Source: Bacteroidia bacterium
GTDB lineage: Bacteria; Bacteroidota; Bacteroidia; SXHM01
Length of the DNA stretch: 64,000 bases
Assembly: GCA_022072225.1 (NCBI GenBank)
Contig: JAJVIC010000001.1
Location: forward strand, 124,001 to 188,000
Reading direction: 5' to 3'
In this document: positions 25,908-35,414 of the stretch, in pieces
Numbering within the stretch: the first letter of the stretch is position 1
How the letters are laid out: every line of letters starts with the position of its first letter
The notes under the pieces: generated by a model
What the model saw: the letters and a program-made list of their open reading frames with translations, nothing else
The model's database searches: none
Told to the model about the DNA's origin: nothing
Program-made: the position numbers and the translations under genes

Positions 25908-26788
25908 TTCACATATTCATTAATACCCTGCTCAAAGATATATTTTTGTTTGTATCCGAGAGAAAGCAACTTGCTGATGTCTGCTTTCCAGAAATCAGGG
26001 TCGCCCTCCTTTTTTTTCTTTGTGAATAAAAAGGACGTGTTTTTATCCAGTGATTTATAAAAGCTACTTGCTGCATTCTCAACGGTAGTTTCAGTACCAT
26101 TGGCAACATTCATAACCCCGCCATCAAATAGTACATTTTTAAAAACCAGTTCTATGGCCTGTATGAGGTCAGCAATAAAAATAAAATCCCTGCTTTCTTT
26201 TCCTGTTCCGAATAATTCAATATTCTTACTTACCAGAGACTTCTGATAAAGGTCCCAGAAAAGTTGTTTCCTCAATCCAGGACCATAGGCAGAAAAAATG
26301 CGGATACTAAATGTTTGTAACTTGTAAACAGTATGAAACTCTTTACAGATCAGTTCGCTCATGTATTTGTGCCAGCCATAAGGAGAGAGTGGTTGCACCG
26401 GTTGCATTTCGTTTACAGGCAGTGATAGTGGATTGCCATAAACAGCAGCGCTGGAAAGATTAAGGAATTTACAATCCGGGTTATTTTCTTTTACTGCCTT
26501 CAACATCAGGAAAACATTCCTGGTGTTTAGTTCAAAATCAAGCGAGGGATCGGCAATAGACAGACCTACATTAGCTGCACCGGAAGCGTTCAGGCAACAG
26601 TCAAACTGCTGATTGCCGAAAACATTGGTAAAGTTAGGTTGCCGGCTATCAACACTTATGAAATTCTTGCTTACATGAGCAGAAGCATTTTTTATATCAC
26701 AACCCCAGGTATCATTTCCTGTTGAAGAAAAATAATCAAAAGCGGCTTTGCCAATAAAACCTTCAGAACCTATTATGAGGATTTTCAT
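25886..26788 (-). CDS. NAD-dependent sugar epimerase/dehydratase (extended SDR)
   Basis: 300 residues. Rossmann motif MKILIIGSEGFIGKAAF (GxxGxxG at 7-13), then LNLSSAAVYG and SPYGWHKYMSE (Tyr-x3-Lys), the extended-SDR catalytic set. It likely acts on a nucleotide sugar as 4-epimerase, dehydratase or reductase; substrate undetermined. It is translationally coupled to the GT4 gene (22-base overlap) and preceded by an acetyltransferase 3 bases away. Confidence 0.9.
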   Translation of the reverse strand: MKILIIGSEGFIGKAAFDYFSSTGNDTWGCDIKNASAHVSKNFISVDSRQPNFTNVFGNQQFDCCLNASGAANVGLSIADPSLDFELNTRNVFLMLKAVKENNPDCKFLNLSSAAVYGNPLSLPVNEMQPVQPLSPYGWHKYMSELICKEFHTVYKLQTFSIRIFSAYGPGLRKQLFWDLYQKSLVSKNIELFGTGKESRDFIFIADLIQAIELVFKNVLFDGGVMNVANGTETTVENAASSFYKSLDKNTSFLFTKKKKEGDPDFWKADISKLLSLGYKQKYIFEQGINEYVKWLKENE

Positions 26789-26791
26789 AAA

Positions 26792-27433
26792 TCAGGATTT
26801 CAGTTTTTTTACCTCAACTGCGGGATTCCCTGCCACTAATGTCCATGGAGCGACATCTTTTGTGACTACTGATCCGGCTCCAATAATAGCACCAGTTCCT
26901 ATTACTACCCCTTTTAGGATAGAAACATTATAACTGATCCATGCATGGTCTCCAATAATTATAGGAGCAGTTTCAACATTCCCTTTTTCTTTAGGGTGCC
27001 CGTATTTTAACATATCTATATAGGATTTGCTTCTTTCTTTATAGTTAATTTCATGGCTATCCGAATCGATGATAGTAACATTATGTGCAATTAATACATT
27101 GCTTCCGATTAATATTTTTTCACCAGATCGGATAACTGTATTTTTCCCAATATAGCTATTGTTACCGATATGAATGCCATCTGAATAGGGATATACAAAA
27201 ATTTCTCCCCTGATATGTGTATTATCACCAATTAATATCTTTGATTTATTCCCGGTGAGATTAAAACCACTGGCTTCTTCATAAAATTTTGAATCATGTC
27301 CGATACTAACCTGCTCTAAAAAACGGGCAATTTTATATTCATTCTGTTTCTTAATAATCTCCTCAATAGGAATTGCTTTCCAGAATAAACTATAAATTAT
27401 TTTTTTTATAAACGACATCATTTTCATCCCCAA
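26792..27433 (-). CDS. left-handed beta-helix acyltransferase (WbbJ-like)
   Basis: 213 residues with a run of hexapeptide repeats ([LIV]-G-x4) from about residue 60: IGDNTHI, IGNNSYIGKNTVI, IGSNVLIAHNVTI, and finally IIGDHAWISYNVSILKGVVIG, the O-acetyltransferase ending of the maltose/galactoside acetyltransferase family. It probably O- or N-acetylates a sugar of the polymer with acetyl-CoA. The start is uncertain among several clustered Met codons at the N-terminus. Confidence 0.9.
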   Translation of the reverse strand: MGMKMMSFIKKIIYSLFWKAIPIEEIIKKQNEYKIARFLEQVSIGHDSKFYEEASGFNLTGNKSKILIGDNTHIRGEIFVYPYSDGIHIGNNSYIGKNTVIRSGEKILIGSNVLIAHNVTIIDSDSHEINYKERSKSYIDMLKYGHPKEKGNVETAPIIIGDHAWISYNVSILKGVVIGTGAIIGAGSVVTKDVAPWTLVAGNPAVEVKKLKS

Positions 27434-27441
27434 AAATATTA

Positions 27442-28383
27442 CTAATTAAATAGTTGTTTAAGTAATTCTTTCACTTTTACAGGAATTATTGAGGAAATAT
27501 AAGTCCTGGCTATATCATTCCATTTAGGGAGAGGAGAACCATAGATATTCTCAAACATATATTTGTCTGCCTGATAGTTTATTCTTATTTTTTGAGGATG
27601 TTTGATTTTTGAAATCTTTTGCAAAGGAATGTTACTAATCTTTGACTCTTCATTCGTATGAGTTGCCTGATCACCAAATCCGATATTTGATATCATATTC
27701 GAATTGGGTGAAACTGATACTCCGTCCATAATTAAAAAAGCGAAAAACAATTGATAATCCCATGTATTAATTTCTCCACTTTTAACAGCATCAAATTTTT
27801 TTATCCAATATTCTCGTTCTTTATTGTGTTTCATAAACTTATTTATCTTACCTGATCTCTTGAAATCATCAAGTTTATTCATATTAACATCATAATTTTT
27901 CCAAACCCTTCTCCAACTTGCCCATCCCCATATATTAGAGTAAATAGAGAAATAATAGGAAGCATTCCCCCTTTTGTTTCCAAATTGAAAGTTACTACCA
28001 TTGATGCAAACTATCTTTTCATTTTCCCGGTACCTCTCTAACAGTTCTTCACAAAATTTAAAGAAACTTTGATTAGGTAAGCAATCATCTTCCAGTATTA
28101 TCCCTTCTTCTACATTTTCAAAAAACCAGTTTATAGCTGAGCTAACAGCTATTTTGCAACCCAGATTTTTATCTCTGAAAAGTGTTTTCACCTCACATGG
28201 CCAATCAACTAATTGTGCCACTTTTCTTACTTCCTTGCATTTTTCTGCTTCGCCTTTTTTTTCATCCCTTGACCCGTCTGCGGCAATAAAAAGCATCTCA
28301 GGCTTTGCCTTACGTATTTCTTCAAAAACCCGAAAAGTAACTTCAGGCCTATTAAAGATCAGAAAAAGTACTGGTGTTTTCAT
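27442..28383 (-). CDS. GT2-like nucleotide-diphospho-sugar transferase
   Basis: 313 residues. It begins PVLFLIFNRPEVTFRVFEEI, then AADGSRD, and has GIILEDDCLPNQSFFKFCEELL with the metal-binding Asp-Asp near residue 97. This N-terminus is that of GT-A fold proteins often named sugar transferase or GNT-I-like in Bacteroidota. The conserved WGWASWRRVWKNYD (about 152-165) is also a family hallmark. It is the first gene of a five-gene minus-strand run; a plus-strand gene diverges from it. Confidence 0.82.
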   Translation of the reverse strand: MKTPVLFLIFNRPEVTFRVFEEIRKAKPEMLFIAADGSRDEKKGEAEKCKEVRKVAQLVDWPCEVKTLFRDKNLGCKIAVSSAINWFFENVEEGIILEDDCLPNQSFFKFCEELLERYRENEKIVCINGSNFQFGNKRGNASYYFSIYSNIWGWASWRRVWKNYDVNMNKLDDFKRSGKINKFMKHNKEREYWIKKFDAVKSGEINTWDYQLFFAFLIMDGVSVSPNSNMISNIGFGDQATHTNEESKISNIPLQKISKIKHPQKIRINYQADKYMFENIYGSPLPKWNDIARTYISSIIPVKVKELLKQLFN

Positions 28384-28431
28384 TTTTCAGAGCCGTGTAA
28401 CTGGTGTATAGTGAAAATAAGCAATGTCTGC

Positions 28432-28439
28432 TATATTTG
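28432..28439 (+). promoter_or_regulatory. -7 element (TATATTTG) of the SGNH hydrolase gene
   Basis: Matches TAnnTTTG; it is 65 bases before the ATG at 28505 in a divergent intergenic region. No -33 TTTG is seen at the expected place. Confidence 0.35.
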
Positions 28440-28504
28440 TGCTACAATAATAAGCAATTCATATTATTCAGAATATTAATTTTGTTTAGTTTCAATAATT
28501 ATTT

Positions 28505-29203
28505 ATGCAGCATCTTAAGAAAATAGTTTTTATTTTATCTGTAGCACTTAACCTGTTGCTGCTAACCTATATTGCAAAGAGGGTATTTGTCAATAGAAAT
28601 TCAGGATTATCTTACTATTTAGACCGGGATGAGCTTTTTGAAACTTTACATACAGACAGCAGTTCTATTGTTTTTATTGGAACCAGCCTGACTCAAAATT
28701 TTGAACTTGCTGAACTTTTGGGAAATTGTAATGTAAAAAATCGTGGAATAAATGGTGATATTACAGAGGGAGTAATAAACAGAATTCCCTCCATTCTGAA
28801 ATCAAAACCTCAAAAAATATTTATTGAAATAGGAATTAATGACCTTGGTACGGGAGTTAAAAGGGAGCATGTAGCTGAAAATTACAAAACGCTTATCAGG
28901 CGCATACAGGATATCTCACCCGGTACAAAAATTTATGCCCAAAGCTTGTTTCCAACTCAAGTGGAAGGCGGAAGATACCCGACCTATTGCAATAAAAAAG
29001 TAAATGATGATATTGTATTCTTAAATAATGAGTTGAGAAAGCTTACATCATTGTATAAAATCACTTTCATTGATACCTATTCAGGTTTTGTATCAGATGG
29101 ACAATTGAACCCAATCTATTCGGTTGATGGGATTCATCTTAATGGTGCAGGTTATAAACTTTGGGCTAAGATATTAGCTCCTTATATCTCAGAGCCTGTT
29201 TAA
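28505..29203 (+). CDS. membrane-anchored SGNH/GDSL hydrolase
   Basis: 232 residues with one N-terminal membrane helix (about 7-25) as anchor. SGNH blocks: block I VFIGTSLTQNF (Ser nucleophile in G-T-S), block II Gly in NRGINGD, block III IGINDLG, block V DGIHLNGAGY (Asp and His). Such enzymes remove or transfer acyl groups on glycans. Its place among acyltransferase and glycosyltransferase genes suggests a periplasmic O-deacetylase or acetyl-editing role. It is a single plus-strand gene between minus-strand runs. Confidence 0.9.
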   Translation: MQHLKKIVFILSVALNLLLLTYIAKRVFVNRNSGLSYYLDRDELFETLHTDSSSIVFIGTSLTQNFELAELLGNCNVKNRGINGDITEGVINRIPSILKSKPQKIFIEIGINDLGTGVKREHVAENYKTLIRRIQDISPGTKIYAQSLFPTQVEGGRYPTYCNKKVNDDIVFLNNELRKLTSLYKITFIDTYSGFVSDGQLNPIYSVDGIHLNGAGYKLWAKILAPYISEPV

Positions 29204-29206
29204 TAT

Positions 29207-30862
29207 TTATCTGATTGATTTTTTAAGTTTATCTATAAGGGTACTGAAATTAATCAGTGCGGGTAAAAGTGCAACTACTGCATAGTAAGTAAACTCAGTA
29301 GTAAAACTGTAACGTGGCATTGCAGCCCCCCAAAGCGTAAACACCAAAGCGGAGCCTATATTCATAGCGCAAAACATAAAAACAATAAAAGCCTCAGTGT
29401 TGTTGAATTTTGATGTTATTGTTTTAGACCCGCTTATAAAAAAGGCAACGATGAAAATAACCATCCATGCATAATTTCTGAACAGCGGAGCAATTAAATA
29501 CTTTTTCACTTTTATATAAATACGATAAACAATACTGTTATCTCTTTTATCTTTTTCAGTCTCATAGTCAGCACCTGTTTTCTGAGGATAATCTGCCATT
29601 TCCTTAAACGTAAATTTTCGAAGATCATCGGGTATCGGTTTGCCTGCTAATCCGGTAAAGAACGTATGCCAGGTGTATGCTCTTGTTTGTGTGCGTCCAA
29701 TGTGAAAAAACCAGTAGTTATATCCCCACCAGTGTTCGTAATAGTTGAATTTTTCAGTAAAGTTGGTAAAGTAAAATGCAAAGTTTAATACCTTGATTTT
29801 AGTTTTATTTTCTTCCGGCTTTATTACGCAAATGCTGCTTCCAAAGCGTTTGATAAATTCATTCTTATAGTTTGTAAACGCATCTTTGTTTTTTGGAGTA
29901 ACAAGAGTATCAAGCACCATTTTTTTAAAGAAAATAGTCTTGAAGAATAAATTGCCAGATGAGTCAATATACAACTCATTTCCAAAGCGTGTTGCCAGTT
30001 TGGCATTTGTTACTTTTTTTACATTCCATGAATTTTTAATAAGGTCAAATTCATTTTCCGGAGGCAGAAATCGGATTGCTTCGTTTATAAAGTTTTGTTC
30101 TTCATCTGTTCGCAGTGCGTATGGATTGCTTATTTTTCCCGGTTGAAATCGTGCTGTGGTGATGAAGTTAAAAATTCCGGTGCTGTAATAATTATAGGCA
30201 GAATAGAGGAGCAGAATACATAAAAATGGAAGAACAAAGCCAATTATTTTTTTTCTCTTGTAGTTGTTGTAAATAAAAAAGGCAACAACGCAAATCATAA
30301 CCGGAATTATAAAAACGGCTGAAGCTCTTATAAGCAACAGGTATGCTGCCGTTGCTGATGCCAATGCTCCGAAAATGAGGTTTTCCTTTTTTAATGCCAG
30401 CATAAGAAACCCTGAAAAAAAGATCAGTAAGCTGGTGTAAATCGAATCGGGAGTAAAGTGTGTATCCCAGTGTATATTGTTTTCGGATGACACATAGCCT
30501 GCAAAAACAAGTGCTGCCCAGATTGTAAGTTTTGGATAGCATTGGTAGATGGCATAAATAAATAGAAGGCAGGATGTTATGGCAAGAATATTCTGAGCTA
30601 TTGCAACGGCAAGTAAGGTGTTATTTATAAAGCCTATTATTAAAAGAAATAAGGGATACCCGATTGGGATAAATGAAAAATCTACCTTACTGTTACCCGC
30701 CAGCATTTTCATTGCCACTTCAAAATACTCCGGAGTATCCTCGGTTTGAGGTTCGGGAACAGGGCAGTAGAGGAAGAAGGGAAGACGGGCTAAGAGAAAT
30801 ACCCCGATAATTATAAGAAAGGAGAAGAGTAAAGTATTCTTTTGTACTATTGATTTAAGCAT
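29207..30862 (-). CDS. polytopic membrane protein, GT39/GT-C-like
   Basis: 551 residues with about ten membrane helices and a large loop (about 265-435). An acidic cluster after the first helix (CPVPEPQTEDTPEYFEVA, residues 33-50) is placed like the D/E motif of GT-C transferases that use polyprenyl-phosphate sugars (PMT, ArnT and similar). That suggests a periplasmic sugar transfer, but the family is not certain. It converges with the SGNH gene, three bases apart. Confidence 0.72.
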   Translation of the reverse strand: MLKSIVQKNTLLFSFLIIIGVFLLARLPFFLYCPVPEPQTEDTPEYFEVAMKMLAGNSKVDFSFIPIGYPLFLLIIGFINNTLLAVAIAQNILAITSCLLFIYAIYQCYPKLTIWAALVFAGYVSSENNIHWDTHFTPDSIYTSLLIFFSGFLMLALKKENLIFGALASATAAYLLLIRASAVFIIPVMICVVAFFIYNNYKRKKIIGFVLPFLCILLLYSAYNYYSTGIFNFITTARFQPGKISNPYALRTDEEQNFINEAIRFLPPENEFDLIKNSWNVKKVTNAKLATRFGNELYIDSSGNLFFKTIFFKKMVLDTLVTPKNKDAFTNYKNEFIKRFGSSICVIKPEENKTKIKVLNFAFYFTNFTEKFNYYEHWWGYNYWFFHIGRTQTRAYTWHTFFTGLAGKPIPDDLRKFTFKEMADYPQKTGADYETEKDKRDNSIVYRIYIKVKKYLIAPLFRNYAWMVIFIVAFFISGSKTITSKFNNTEAFIVFMFCAMNIGSALVFTLWGAAMPRYSFTTEFTYYAVVALLPALINFSTLIDKLKKSIR

Positions 30863-30913
30863 TTATCAGGTATGGTTCTGTTTCTAAGGCCTGCAAATAT
30901 TACAAATTCCTGT

Positions 30914-31699
30914 TTATTTAATGCCACTATAATAGCGTTTGTAATCTTTTACTGTTGGTGTTGAATACAACTTGCTCCCGGAGGTTTTAATCTCTTCTTT
31001 TAATACCTGCCCTTTTTCCAGGCTCTGTATAAATGCAGTTATCATTTCTTTAAACAGGAGTACATTTTTATATTTCAGGAATAAATAATTGTTTTTTTCG
31101 TTCTTTTCAACCTCGGATAACTGTATAGTTCTCTGCATGACCGGTTTCCCGGAGTCTATACCCGTATCCAGATAATGTAAGGTGCTTCCTGCCATTTCAA
31201 CTTCATTATTTAAAATGCAATAGAATTCTGACTGAACACCGCGATACAGAGGAGTTATTCCGGAATGCCAGTTAAATATATTAGTGGTGACTTTATTTAA
31301 TCCTTCTATTGTAGTTTTATCTATAATTCGTGTGCCTAAAACTAATATCAAAGCAGGTTTCAGCTCATTTGCAATCTGAACAGTTTGTTTGCTGTTTACA
31401 GACTTAATAGTGTATTCGGTTATATTCTTTCGAAAATGTTGGTCCTTTAGTCTTTGAGTAAGGTATTCCGAAACTTTTCTGTTTTCTTTTAAAATGAAAG
31501 GTAACTCAATCAGCATTATCGCTATTTCAATTAATCCTTTTAAAACGCCAAATTTTCTAAATCTGTATTTTATCTTTCTGATTAATAATTCAAAGCTGCC
31601 CGATCCTTCACAGAGTACATGACATTCATGCTCTTCGGGCAAGTGATTAATAATATAGTAGCTTACTGCTGATTTTTGTGTAAGAACTAAGATTTTCAT
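30914..31699 (-). CDS. formyltransferase family protein
   Basis: 261 residues. The formyltransferase catalytic motifs are clear: NWHSGITPLYRG (Asn143, His145) and LHYLDTGIDSGKPV (Asp182), the Asn/His/Asp triad that moves a formyl group from 10-formyl-THF to an amine. In sugar pathways such enzymes N-formylate dTDP- or UDP-aminosugars. The N-terminal 110 residues are unlike methionyl-tRNA formyltransferase and helical (LIEIAIMLIELPFIL). A 4-base ATGA overlap couples it to the deacetylase-like gene upstream. Confidence 0.88.
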   Translation of the reverse strand: MKILVLTQKSAVSYYIINHLPEEHECHVLCEGSGSFELLIRKIKYRFRKFGVLKGLIEIAIMLIELPFILKENRKVSEYLTQRLKDQHFRKNITEYTIKSVNSKQTVQIANELKPALILVLGTRIIDKTTIEGLNKVTTNIFNWHSGITPLYRGVQSEFYCILNNEVEMAGSTLHYLDTGIDSGKPVMQRTIQLSEVEKNEKNNYLFLKYKNVLLFKEMITAFIQSLEKGQVLKEEIKTSGSKLYSTPTVKDYKRYYSGIK

Positions 31700-32703
31700 C
31701 TGGTTGCAGTAGTTGCTACTGTTTTAAAATTTGTAAACACCGGGTTCATGCCTTTATTTCTTAATTCATTAATTACTGTGATGATGTTTTTGGTGAAATA
31801 CTCATTTTTAAAAAGTACTCTGGCTTCAGGACTTTTATAAGAATCGGGTAATAATTCATCTGCATGAAAATAGGAAATAAATGTAGTTCCTATTTCATTG
31901 AGCGAAATCAATTTTTTGAAGAACCGTTTGAATAAATAGGGGTGAGCATTTATGGGTATAAAAACTTTTTTGTGTGAAATTCCGCTAAGATCAAACGTGC
32001 GGGCACGTAAACAATAATTCGCTGTCGAAACAAATTCAAGCAGGCTGTCTTTAACTGTATTGGTGGGGAGTTCAATGATTGTGTTCTCCTCTTTCATGCC
32101 GGGTTTCTGATAGTCGCTTCTGGATGGAATGTAGGGTTGGTTGGTTTCAATCTTAGAGTAATCAATACGGTTATAAACTCCTGTGAAATTTGCAAGCCCG
32201 GGAACTGAAGAATAATCTACCTTAATTCCTGCATCATTGTATGCATTCATTGAATCTGTATTCATAATCAACTCTCCGGTATGCACGGTATGTATGTCGT
32301 ATTTGTTGATGTTAGTATAGGTATAAAAGATGTGTTCTTTCATCCAGGGCCCGTCATCAAAAACGCTGAGCCACTTACTATTTACTAATTTAAAGTGATG
32401 ATGATGCCAGGCAATCTCATCAATAGCTGCGTATTTATTCGTATGAATGATAGTATTAAAATACTGATTAAAACAGTAGTCGATTTTACCTTCATAATAT
32501 TCTGTCTGATAATCAGCACGAAGGTTCCAGGTAAGCGCAGGGGTTAGGTTGGTGGCAAGTTTAACTTCTTCCCTTATTTTATTGAAGTTTTCTGCAAGTG
32601 TAAAAAAACCTTCCCAGTAAAATCGTTGCTCGTCTTTTGCTTTTGGGTTAAACCGTATCCTGTCTGGATCGCAATCACACCCGATGAGTATATTGATATT
32701 CAT
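31696..32703 (-). CDS. polysaccharide-deacetylase-like protein
   Basis: 335 residues. The N-terminal GCDCDPDR and WNLRADYQ, with the His cluster WHHHHF (about residues 98-103) and SVFDDGPW, are arranged like the metal-binding Asp/His residues of NodB-type carbohydrate deacetylases, though the family match is distant. C-terminal PINAHPYLFKRF may supply another His. It is coupled by a 4-base overlap to the formyltransferase, so a deacetylation-then-formylation of an N-acetyl sugar is attractive but inferred. Confidence 0.62.
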   Translation of the reverse strand: MNINILIGCDCDPDRIRFNPKAKDEQRFYWEGFFTLAENFNKIREEVKLATNLTPALTWNLRADYQTEYYEGKIDYCFNQYFNTIIHTNKYAAIDEIAWHHHHFKLVNSKWLSVFDDGPWMKEHIFYTYTNINKYDIHTVHTGELIMNTDSMNAYNDAGIKVDYSSVPGLANFTGVYNRIDYSKIETNQPYIPSRSDYQKPGMKEENTIIELPTNTVKDSLLEFVSTANYCLRARTFDLSGISHKKVFIPINAHPYLFKRFFKKLISLNEIGTTFISYFHADELLPDSYKSPEARVLFKNEYFTKNIITVINELRNKGMNPVFTNFKTVATTATR

Positions 32704-32708
32704 TTGAA

Positions 32709-33668
32709 TTATTTCTTTGAGAAAAACAATTTAAGGATACCATATTTGCCCAAAACATCTACCAGCACAGCCATTGCAAAAAGTGTAAACTCTGCCAAAA
32801 CCTGCCATAGTCTTGACAAAATTGCCAGTAAGGCCGAAACAGGTGCCGGAAAAATAAGGTTAAATATCAATATCAATATACCTTCTCTTACCCCCAGGCC
32901 GGAAGGTGTAAAGAACGCCAGAAAGCCTGCAACAGCTGATAAGGAGAGTGCACAGGTAATTAAAAAAAAGTAATTAAATTCAATTGTGGAAAATGAATTG
33001 GCAAGCATATAAAATGCAATTCCGTAAATAAACCAGTTAAGTACATTCAGCAGCAATACTGCTAACAGATGCCTGAATTTTACATCAAGGGAGATAAGGT
33101 CTTTTTTTAAATATTTTAAAGCCTTGTTCATTACCGGAATAAATATTCTGGGATGTATTAATACAAGAAGCAATGCTATTAATACAAGGGATGGCACCTT
33201 GTAACTATTTAAAATCTCAAGGTCAATAAAAAGAAATGAAATCAAAAAAATAAAAAACGGATTTATTATATTTCCTATTAAATCAATATACAGTGCCAAT
33301 GATAAGTTGGTTTTTGAAACATTCTTTTCGCCATAAAAATGGTAAAATGCAGCATACGCTAAAACTCTTCCGGGCACATATTTTAAAATATTAGCATAGT
33401 TCCAGATGATAAAATTTTCTCTGATTTCTATTTTGCAGTTATACAATCGTGAGATAATAAACCAGATCAGTGATTGATTTATTATTACAAAAAGCAGAAC
33501 AGCAAATGAAATCAGTAGCCAGCTATAGTTAAATGTTATGTTTAATGATTGTATCTCACCGATGCTTTTAAAAAGATAATAGGTCAAAAAAATAATTACC
33601 ACTAAGGCTATTACCTTTTTAATCTTTTTAAGAATTAAGATCAATTTTGCGGTAGTGATATTCAGCAT
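32709..33668 (-). CDS. LPG_synthase_TM (UPF0104) flippase-like membrane protein
   Basis: 319 residues, about eight membrane helices. The end ALSAVAGFLAFFTPSGLGVREGILI (around residues 240-264; P-S-G-L-G-V-R-E) is diagnostic of the lysylphosphatidylglycerol synthase transmembrane/UPF0104 family. Members in glycan loci are thought to help move or position lipid-linked sugars; no synthase domain is attached. It lies five bases from the deacetylase-like gene and 30 from the acetyltransferase. Confidence 0.88.
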   Translation of the reverse strand: MLNITTAKLILILKKIKKVIALVVIIFLTYYLFKSIGEIQSLNITFNYSWLLISFAVLLFVIINQSLIWFIISRLYNCKIEIRENFIIWNYANILKYVPGRVLAYAAFYHFYGEKNVSKTNLSLALYIDLIGNIINPFFIFLISFLFIDLEILNSYKVPSLVLIALLLVLIHPRIFIPVMNKALKYLKKDLISLDVKFRHLLAVLLLNVLNWFIYGIAFYMLANSFSTIEFNYFFLITCALSLSAVAGFLAFFTPSGLGVREGILILIFNLIFPAPVSALLAILSRLWQVLAEFTLFAMAVLVDVLGKYGILKLFFSKK

Positions 33669-33698
33669 CAGGTAAATTATCAGAAGTTTTATCTCCTG

Positions 33699-34181
33699 CT
33701 ATTCTTTCATTTTTATCAGTTTTGCAGGCACACCTCCAACTATGGCATTGTCGGGTATGTCTTTAGTAACTACTGAATTTGCTCCTATAATTACGTTTGA
33801 ACCAATTGTTATTCCTTCTTTAATAAAGGCATTTGCGCCTATCCATACGTGATTACCGATTACAACATCTTTTTCAATTTGAATTCGGTCTGGGCCGGTT
33901 GAATGTACAGATGAATGTGTAATCGCCCATATGTTTACATTATAGCTGATTTCACAGTATTCGCCAATAACTATACTGCTGTTTGGTCCGCTTATGAATC
34001 TTGAAAGTGAATTTACATAAGTGCCTTTTTTGATAGTAATATTTCCCTTCAATTTTATGTCAGGCATCAGAGACACATCTTTTTCAATGACAAGCTTAGC
34101 GCTTTTATTACTTACAATAGTGTGTTTGGCTTTAACCCAAATAAGTGCTAACCAATTGATGATTTTATTCATTTGTTTCAA
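33699..34181 (-). CDS. hexapeptide-repeat acetyltransferase (WcaF/CatB-like)
   Basis: 160 residues. Left-handed beta-helix repeats from about residue 45, with the acetyl-CoA-site sequence [18 protein letters not shown] and the end [26 protein letters not shown]. The His of the NIWAITHS segment (about residue 86) is the likely catalytic base. It probably O-acetylates a sugar of the repeat unit. Confidence 0.92.
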   Translation of the reverse strand: MKQMNKIINWLALIWVKAKHTIVSNKSAKLVIEKDVSLMPDIKLKGNITIKKGTYVNSLSRFISGPNSSIVIGEYCEISYNVNIWAITHSSVHSTGPDRIQIEKDVVIGNHVWIGANAFIKEGITIGSNVIIGANSVVTKDIPDNAIVGGVPAKLIKMKE

Positions 34182-34221
34182 TTAAAGTCTGTGTGCATAG
34201 GAAAAACTCGTTTTGTTATTG

Positions 34222-35412
34222 TTAAACAGATCGGTATAAAGAACGATAATTTTCTGCTACTATTTTCCAGTCAAAGCTGCTGACAATTTTTTTTCTGGCA
34301 GCTTTCTTTATATCCATTTGTTGCTGATTACTCAAGGTAGCTGCCATTGAAATTGTTTTAACAATGCTTTCAACAGTTAAATCACCAAGTATAAATCCAT
34401 TAATGTCTTTATCAATAATGTCTTTAACAGCGGGCAAATCGCTTGCTATGGTCAGACACTCGCAGCTCATTGATTCAGCTATAACCAGTCCAAAGCCTTC
34501 GGCATACGAAGGTAAAATAAATACATCTGCAGCAGAATAATAGGAGGGTAGCTGATTATGTGGAACAGAGCCGGTAAAAATTACATTCGCCTCCATTCCA
34601 AGTTTGTTGGCATAATGTTCCATCTCTTTTTTTTGAATTCCCTCACCAACTACCAATAGTGTTACATCTTTTAACGTTCTGACTAAATCAGGCATTGCAG
34701 TTAATAACAATTTTACTCCTTTAGCCTCGGCAATAATGCCAACAAAAAGAATTAGAATGCCTTGAACTTTATGTTTCTCCTTCAGTGAACTTGAATTGTC
34801 GGAAGTAGGGTAAAATAATTCGGTATCAATTCCCATCGGGTAAACAGAAATTTCTTTTGTGCATCCAAATTCTATCACTCCGGTTTTTAAAGCAGTGCTC
34901 ACCACCGTTAGTTTGTCTATTCTATTGAGTGTAAATTTTTTGAGCAGTGTTCCAACCTTGTTATTTAACCCCCAGAAGTCACTGCCATGTATAGTGGCTA
35001 TAATTTTTAGTTTACTGTTGAATAGTTTACTCAGTGAAGCTATAAAAGCATTGGGCAGTAACCAATGTGCATGAATAAGTTGTATGTTATATTTCTTGCA
35101 AATCCTTAATGTCCAGATGAGTTGGAATAAAAAGAAAAACGGCAGTGTAAAATAATAAACAGGTTTGCTTTTTAATTTTTCAAAAATACCTGCACCATAG
35201 GCTAATTCAATATTCCAGAAAAACTGGGGGTGACGGAATATTCTTATTCCATCTATTTCCTCTTCATTTTTTGTGTCTGCTGCATAAGGAGCTAAAACAA
35301 AAATTTCAAAATCGTTGGTTAGCCTTTTTGAAAGTTCATGAACAAAGCCTCCGTTAATATCACCTTTAAATTTAGGGTAGGAAGTTGTCAGTACAAGGAC
35401 TCTCTTCATCAA
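34222..35412 (-). CDS. GT4 family glycosyltransferase
   Basis: 396 residues. Starts MMKRVLVLTTSYPKFKGDINGGFVHEL, with the Gly-rich loop of GT-B acceptor domains, and has VIFTGSVPHNQLPSYYSAAD and PSYAEGFGLVIAESMSCE (E-x7-E) in the C-terminal donor domain. Linkage and donor unknown. Two bases separate it from the amidotransferase gene upstream, so the two are tightly coupled. Confidence 0.93.
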   Translation of the reverse strand: MMKRVLVLTTSYPKFKGDINGGFVHELSKRLTNDFEIFVLAPYAADTKNEEEIDGIRIFRHPQFFWNIELAYGAGIFEKLKSKPVYYFTLPFFFLFQLIWTLRICKKYNIQLIHAHWLLPNAFIASLSKLFNSKLKIIATIHGSDFWGLNNKVGTLLKKFTLNRIDKLTVVSTALKTGVIEFGCTKEISVYPMGIDTELFYPTSDNSSSLKEKHKVQGILILFVGIIAEAKGVKLLLTAMPDLVRTLKDVTLLVVGEGIQKKEMEHYANKLGMEANVIFTGSVPHNQLPSYYSAADVFILPSYAEGFGLVIAESMSCECLTIASDLPAVKDIIDKDINGFILGDLTVESIVKTISMAATLSNQQQMDIKKAARKKIVSSFDWKIVAENYRSLYRSV

Positions 35413-35414
35413 AA

